The notes below the pieces were generated by a model. It saw only the letters and a list, made by a program, of their open reading frames with translations, searched no databases and had not been told where the DNA came from. Position numbers and translations under genes: made by a program. A stretch of 64,000 nucleotides of DNA from Trachythela sp. YZ-2020 (taxonomy: Eukaryota > Cnidaria > Anthozoa > Malacalcyonacea > Clavulariidae): contig JADLSH010000388.1 of assembly GCA_016169945.1 (NCBI GenBank), positions 7,266,501 to 7,330,500 of the forward strand. Reading direction: 5' to 3'. Below, one piece after another: positions 60,916 to 64,000 of this stretch. The stretch's first letter is position 1, and the number at the start of each line of letters is the position of its first letter.

Positions 60916-63036
60916 AAACGGGCCCGTGGCCCGCATGGAGGACTTGGAGGACTTCCACTTGGAGGACTTCCAAGTGCAGTTGGACAGGATAGTGAAAATT
61001 CGTATGTATTGTGATGTCGGGATTTTCAAATGAGCCTCGCACGCATATTATAGATGTGTTTTCATGCTTACAAGTGCTTTTTTAACTATATATATCTATA
61101 TGTAACATGTACTTGTGTTATTCGTTTTCAGCATATTATAAGCTTTAAAATGATATATAGCATGTTCAATTTGCATTTACCTATGATTATTAAGAGCCAT
61201 TATTAGGAAACGACTTCGCGAAACTAAAATTGAAGGTGTACTCCCCCCTTAAAGTTCGCGCGAACTGGAGAATTATTCGGCGAATATAGCGAATCGGGTT
61301 TATACATTCTAAAATTCGCTCGAAAATTTGCAAACTTGCAAAAATCCTGGCTCTTGATTGGCTAAACTTTAATTCGTTCGCTGGTGACTGGCGAAAAAGT
61401 TGAAAATTTTCAACTCTTTCGCCAGTCGCTGCGAATCAAGTAGAATGACGAAATTTGCCATAAATAACCCTCGTGGGTTGATGTTGAGGGTGTACTGAGA
61501 GTGCACGTTTTCTTTGTTTTACAAATGTTAATATTCAGCTGCACCGCCTGCACGAAGTTTATTGGCTGCTTCCTTCATTATGCTAAGAGAACAATGTGTT
61601 TACTGAGCGTGAAGGGCACAAACATGAACAAAAACATAGAACAAAAGCTTTAGATGCGTTTCCAGACACTGTTATAGGGACTATGTTGCAACCCAGTCTT
61701 CGTACTGACTGTAGAGATATACCGACATTCGATTACATCGGTCACCTTGATATGTTCACGACAGTTACGACTAAAATTTGGAAACCAAGCTTTATTTTAA
61801 AAAGGTTGTTTCACCTTTGACACCTTGTTTGATGTAAAATATGCTAACACTTGTGCAGGTAAATCTTCACAATAACTTGTGTATTATTCAAAACAACAGG
61901 AACTCCGGACCGAATTTAATATTTCATGATTATAACTTCGACGTTCTGACATAAAACTTGTATAATTATTTTATAATATTTATACGACTTTGCAGTTTCA
62001 TGATAAAGACTCAAGATGATTTGAAAGGTCGAAACTAAATTCGGAGCTTTAATTCATAGACCTTATGCATAATTCGCAATCCGGGCCCGTATCCTAGGAA
62101 ACCGGAATAAACGCAGGAAAACCACTGCCGGCAACCGTGGGAGTGACAAAAAACGTGAATAAAATATCATTATTTCCAGTCTCAAATTTGTTGCAGAACC
62201 ATAACTTTTGCTTAGGTTTTATCTGTTGATAAAAGTGCATTATACTTTCAGCAGGCCCGGATTGCGATTATGCATAAGGTCCTATTGTTTTGTATTTAAT
62301 CAAAATAGCGAGTGGTTACCGAGAATTGTAATACTAATGTATAATTTCAAGAATCTAAAAATTTTGCATGATAAATTGCACTTTGATAATAATAATAATT
62401 ACAATAATAAAAATAATAAACCGGCCTGCATTTTTCACTTCTGCAGAAGCATTGAGGAGCATTTACCCGAAACAAATTTACGAACGATCTTGCAATGATT
62501 TCGCTGCTTTGACGTGCTACTTACGTTTTGCGCTTGCAAGGAAAAGTAAAAAATTACTAGTGCATGAATACATACTATTCAACACAACGCTATAGATATT
62601 CTGCCATGGAATATTGTAAAGGCATGTCACTAAGCGTTTTTCAGATGAGAGCAAAAACGCAACATATTTGAACATGAAAAAGATACATGGAAATACATCA
62701 GACATTGTTCAAAAATGACCTCTAGAACAATTTCGAGATGTTTTTTTCCCAATAGTAAGTAACTATAGGTACCACTGCAATTTGGCTACTATTTTAACAC
62801 TAGGGTGTGATTACACGTGGGTGGCACAAAAAAGTACCTATCAGTGCTTGCTTCAGTATAACTGCTTTTACAACAAAACATTTTATTGTATTAAGAAAAA
62901 CTGATTGAAATTTGCCTTTTTTTTGAAAGCATAAAATGTACTGAAGTTTTATTGAACTCAAATGTGTATTTTTCCAAAACTAAAACGAGTTTTAGTGTAA
63001 AAGTAATCTCAGTTATATTGTTTCAAACACTTTTTC
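60916..63036. other. Downstream of gene 2: hairpin, MITE and an uncertain reading frame
   Basis: At 61389-61426 the arms CTGGCGAAAAAGTTGAAAA and its inverse form a near-perfect hairpin. At 61596-61820 there is a plus-strand frame of 74 residues (KALDAFPDTVIGTMLQPSLR...) that reads like protein, but I cannot place it. At 62056-62285 an element has ATAG(G)ACCTTATGCATAAT ends inverted, possibly with a TA target. The remainder (62300-63036) shows no gene or clear repeat. Confidence 0.45.
62056..62285. mobile_element. MITE with ACCTTATGCATAAT ends
   Basis: About 35-bp terminal inverted repeats (ACCTTATGCATAATTCGCAA / CCGGGCC inner part), differing by two small gaps. About 230 bp. A TA target would fit a Tc1/mariner-type relative, but this is weak. 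Confidence 0.65.
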
Positions 63037-63290
63037 TTACTGTTTTCCTGGTGGATTCTTTGATGGATTAGGCCTTCTTTCCAGTTTATGTGCAAAACTT
63101 TCTCGACAGATCGGACAACGCGTTCTACAGTGTATAAAATAGATACCTCAGAAATCAACAAATTTGCATTTATAAGGCACGCTCAATCGGTAAGATCAAA
63201 CAACAATTAGAATTTCAACTAATTCAATACACTCGCACGCCATTTCATATCATTTGCGTCGCGCACTTCTTGTGTACTTTGTGAGACCAG
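63037..63290 (-). pseudogene. 3' remnant of a third DED-CHY-RING paralog
   Basis: Exon 63124-63037 is 88 nt, exactly the length of gene 2's last exon, and encodes TRCPICRESFAHKLERR... to a TAA; its CPIC pair is intact. Upstream, about 63290-63228 encodes SHKVHKKCATQMI, matching the middle RING exon of gene 1 (SHKVHKECATQMI). However, the Cys before SH is Trp, a TGA follows MI, and the start of the exon is unrecognisable. No earlier exons are seen to the right, so it is a decayed fragment lying tail-to-tail with gene 2. Confidence 0.75.
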
Positions 63291-64000
63291 TCTCTTTCCT
63301 CTACGCTCCTACCTAGCTAGGGATTTCCCTTAACCCAACCAATAAGTTCTCAGTAACAAGTACGCTGTCGTCAAAGGCTCACTCAACATCCAAAGCACAC
63401 AAGTCAGTGAACGCTTTGCTGAAGGTCGCGAGTTTTTCCCCGGCACTCTGATATCCTCATACAAGCTTGGATCACAGGTAAGCAGAATGGGTTAAGATAT
63501 ATAGAAGTAGATCCATGACCTGCATGTTCTGTACTACATATAAAGATTCTATATTACCTTTATTATTCTAAAGTAAAGACAGCTAATATATGCGTGAACT
63601 TATTTATAGGCATGCTTTGCGATGCATTACCAAAGATCGACGCACAAAGGCCAAACCATATAAAATAGGAAAATACTAGAAGGGCCACTTGAGGCGGAAC
63701 ATTTGAGGTTTTTGACGCTGCGCATGTCGCATTACGCATGCTCATTACCATTATTCTAGCCAGTCAATTGCATTTTCTGGCCAATAAACACACTGAACTG
63801 GCTGGTTCGCCATTATTCTGGCCAGAAAACTGCATAAAAATAGGGGGGTCACGTTGCACTGCTGAGTGGCCCTTCTGGTCATTTCCTATTCTGTGGCCAA
63901 ACGGTGTCCAGTATAATATTTTACTGTAATATCAAAATATATTTGCAAAAAATCGAAAGTGCATGCTAGTGAGTGACAAAGTAGATAATATAGAATGTTA
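63291..64000. other. Right end: MITE at about 63664-63890, no gene
   Basis: Inverted ends ATAGGAAAAT and AGAAGGGCCACT (left) against AGTGGCCCTTCT and ATTTCCTAT (right), with repeated CATTATTCT..GCCAG motifs inside. The rest is AT-rich with no supported coding region. Confidence 0.55.

Overview
The window is eukaryotic and almost certainly from an invertebrate animal. It is AT-rich, its genes have GT-AG introns, and two genes encode a death effector domain (DED), a fold of animal apoptosis signalling. The repeats are typical of basal metazoans such as cnidarians: hAT, Harbinger-like, CACTA, P-like/THAP and CR1-like LINE families. The species cannot be named from sequence alone. There are no bacterial operons, CRISPR arrays, rRNA or recognisable tRNA genes.

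Two paralogous genes sit near the ends, pointing outward. Gene 1 (minus strand, 4611 to beyond the left edge) and gene 2 (plus strand, 57282-60915) share one unusual layout. A long divergent N-terminus is followed by a single DED, a low-complexity linker, and then a complete RCHY1/PIRH2-type block: CHY zinc finger, CTCHY zinc finger and RING-H2. I read both as DED-guided E3 ubiquitin ligases and know of no described protein with this layout. A decayed 3' end of a third copy lies at 63037-63290 (minus strand). Two short pieces carrying only the promoter and first codons of a relative lie at about 18.80-18.96 and 24.77-24.92 kb. The locus has therefore been duplicated repeatedly.

Between the genes (about 5-57 kb) lies a nested transposon island. 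From left to right it holds: a 9-bp-TSD element (5237-5808); copies of a recurring repeat block (R1, at about 5.0-8.0, 22.2-23.8 and 33.5-35.5 kb); a direct repeat pair (10.0-11.3 and 12.0-14.1 kb), the second copy broken by a LINE that itself carries a hAT-like element; a 1.1-kb fold-back element (14278-15400); several 8-bp-TSD hAT-like elements; a ~5.6-kb tandem duplication (18.2-23.8 and 24.1-35.1 kb), the second copy interrupted by a 4.5-kb 9-bp-TSD element (28965-33509); a ~203-bp satellite; a TTA-TSD element carrying a SAM-domain gene (36390-39029); an essentially complete 8.5-kb CACTA-type transposon (39958-48460) with tnp2/Plavaka-like transposase exons and subterminal repeat arrays; a CR1-like LINE tail; and a 4.3-kb P-like element with THAP exons (50120-54405).

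Many element borders are supported internally, because uninterrupted copies of the target sequence occur elsewhere in the window. This allows relative dating of the insertions. All repeat alignments were done by eye, so borders given as 'about' may be off by tens of bases.
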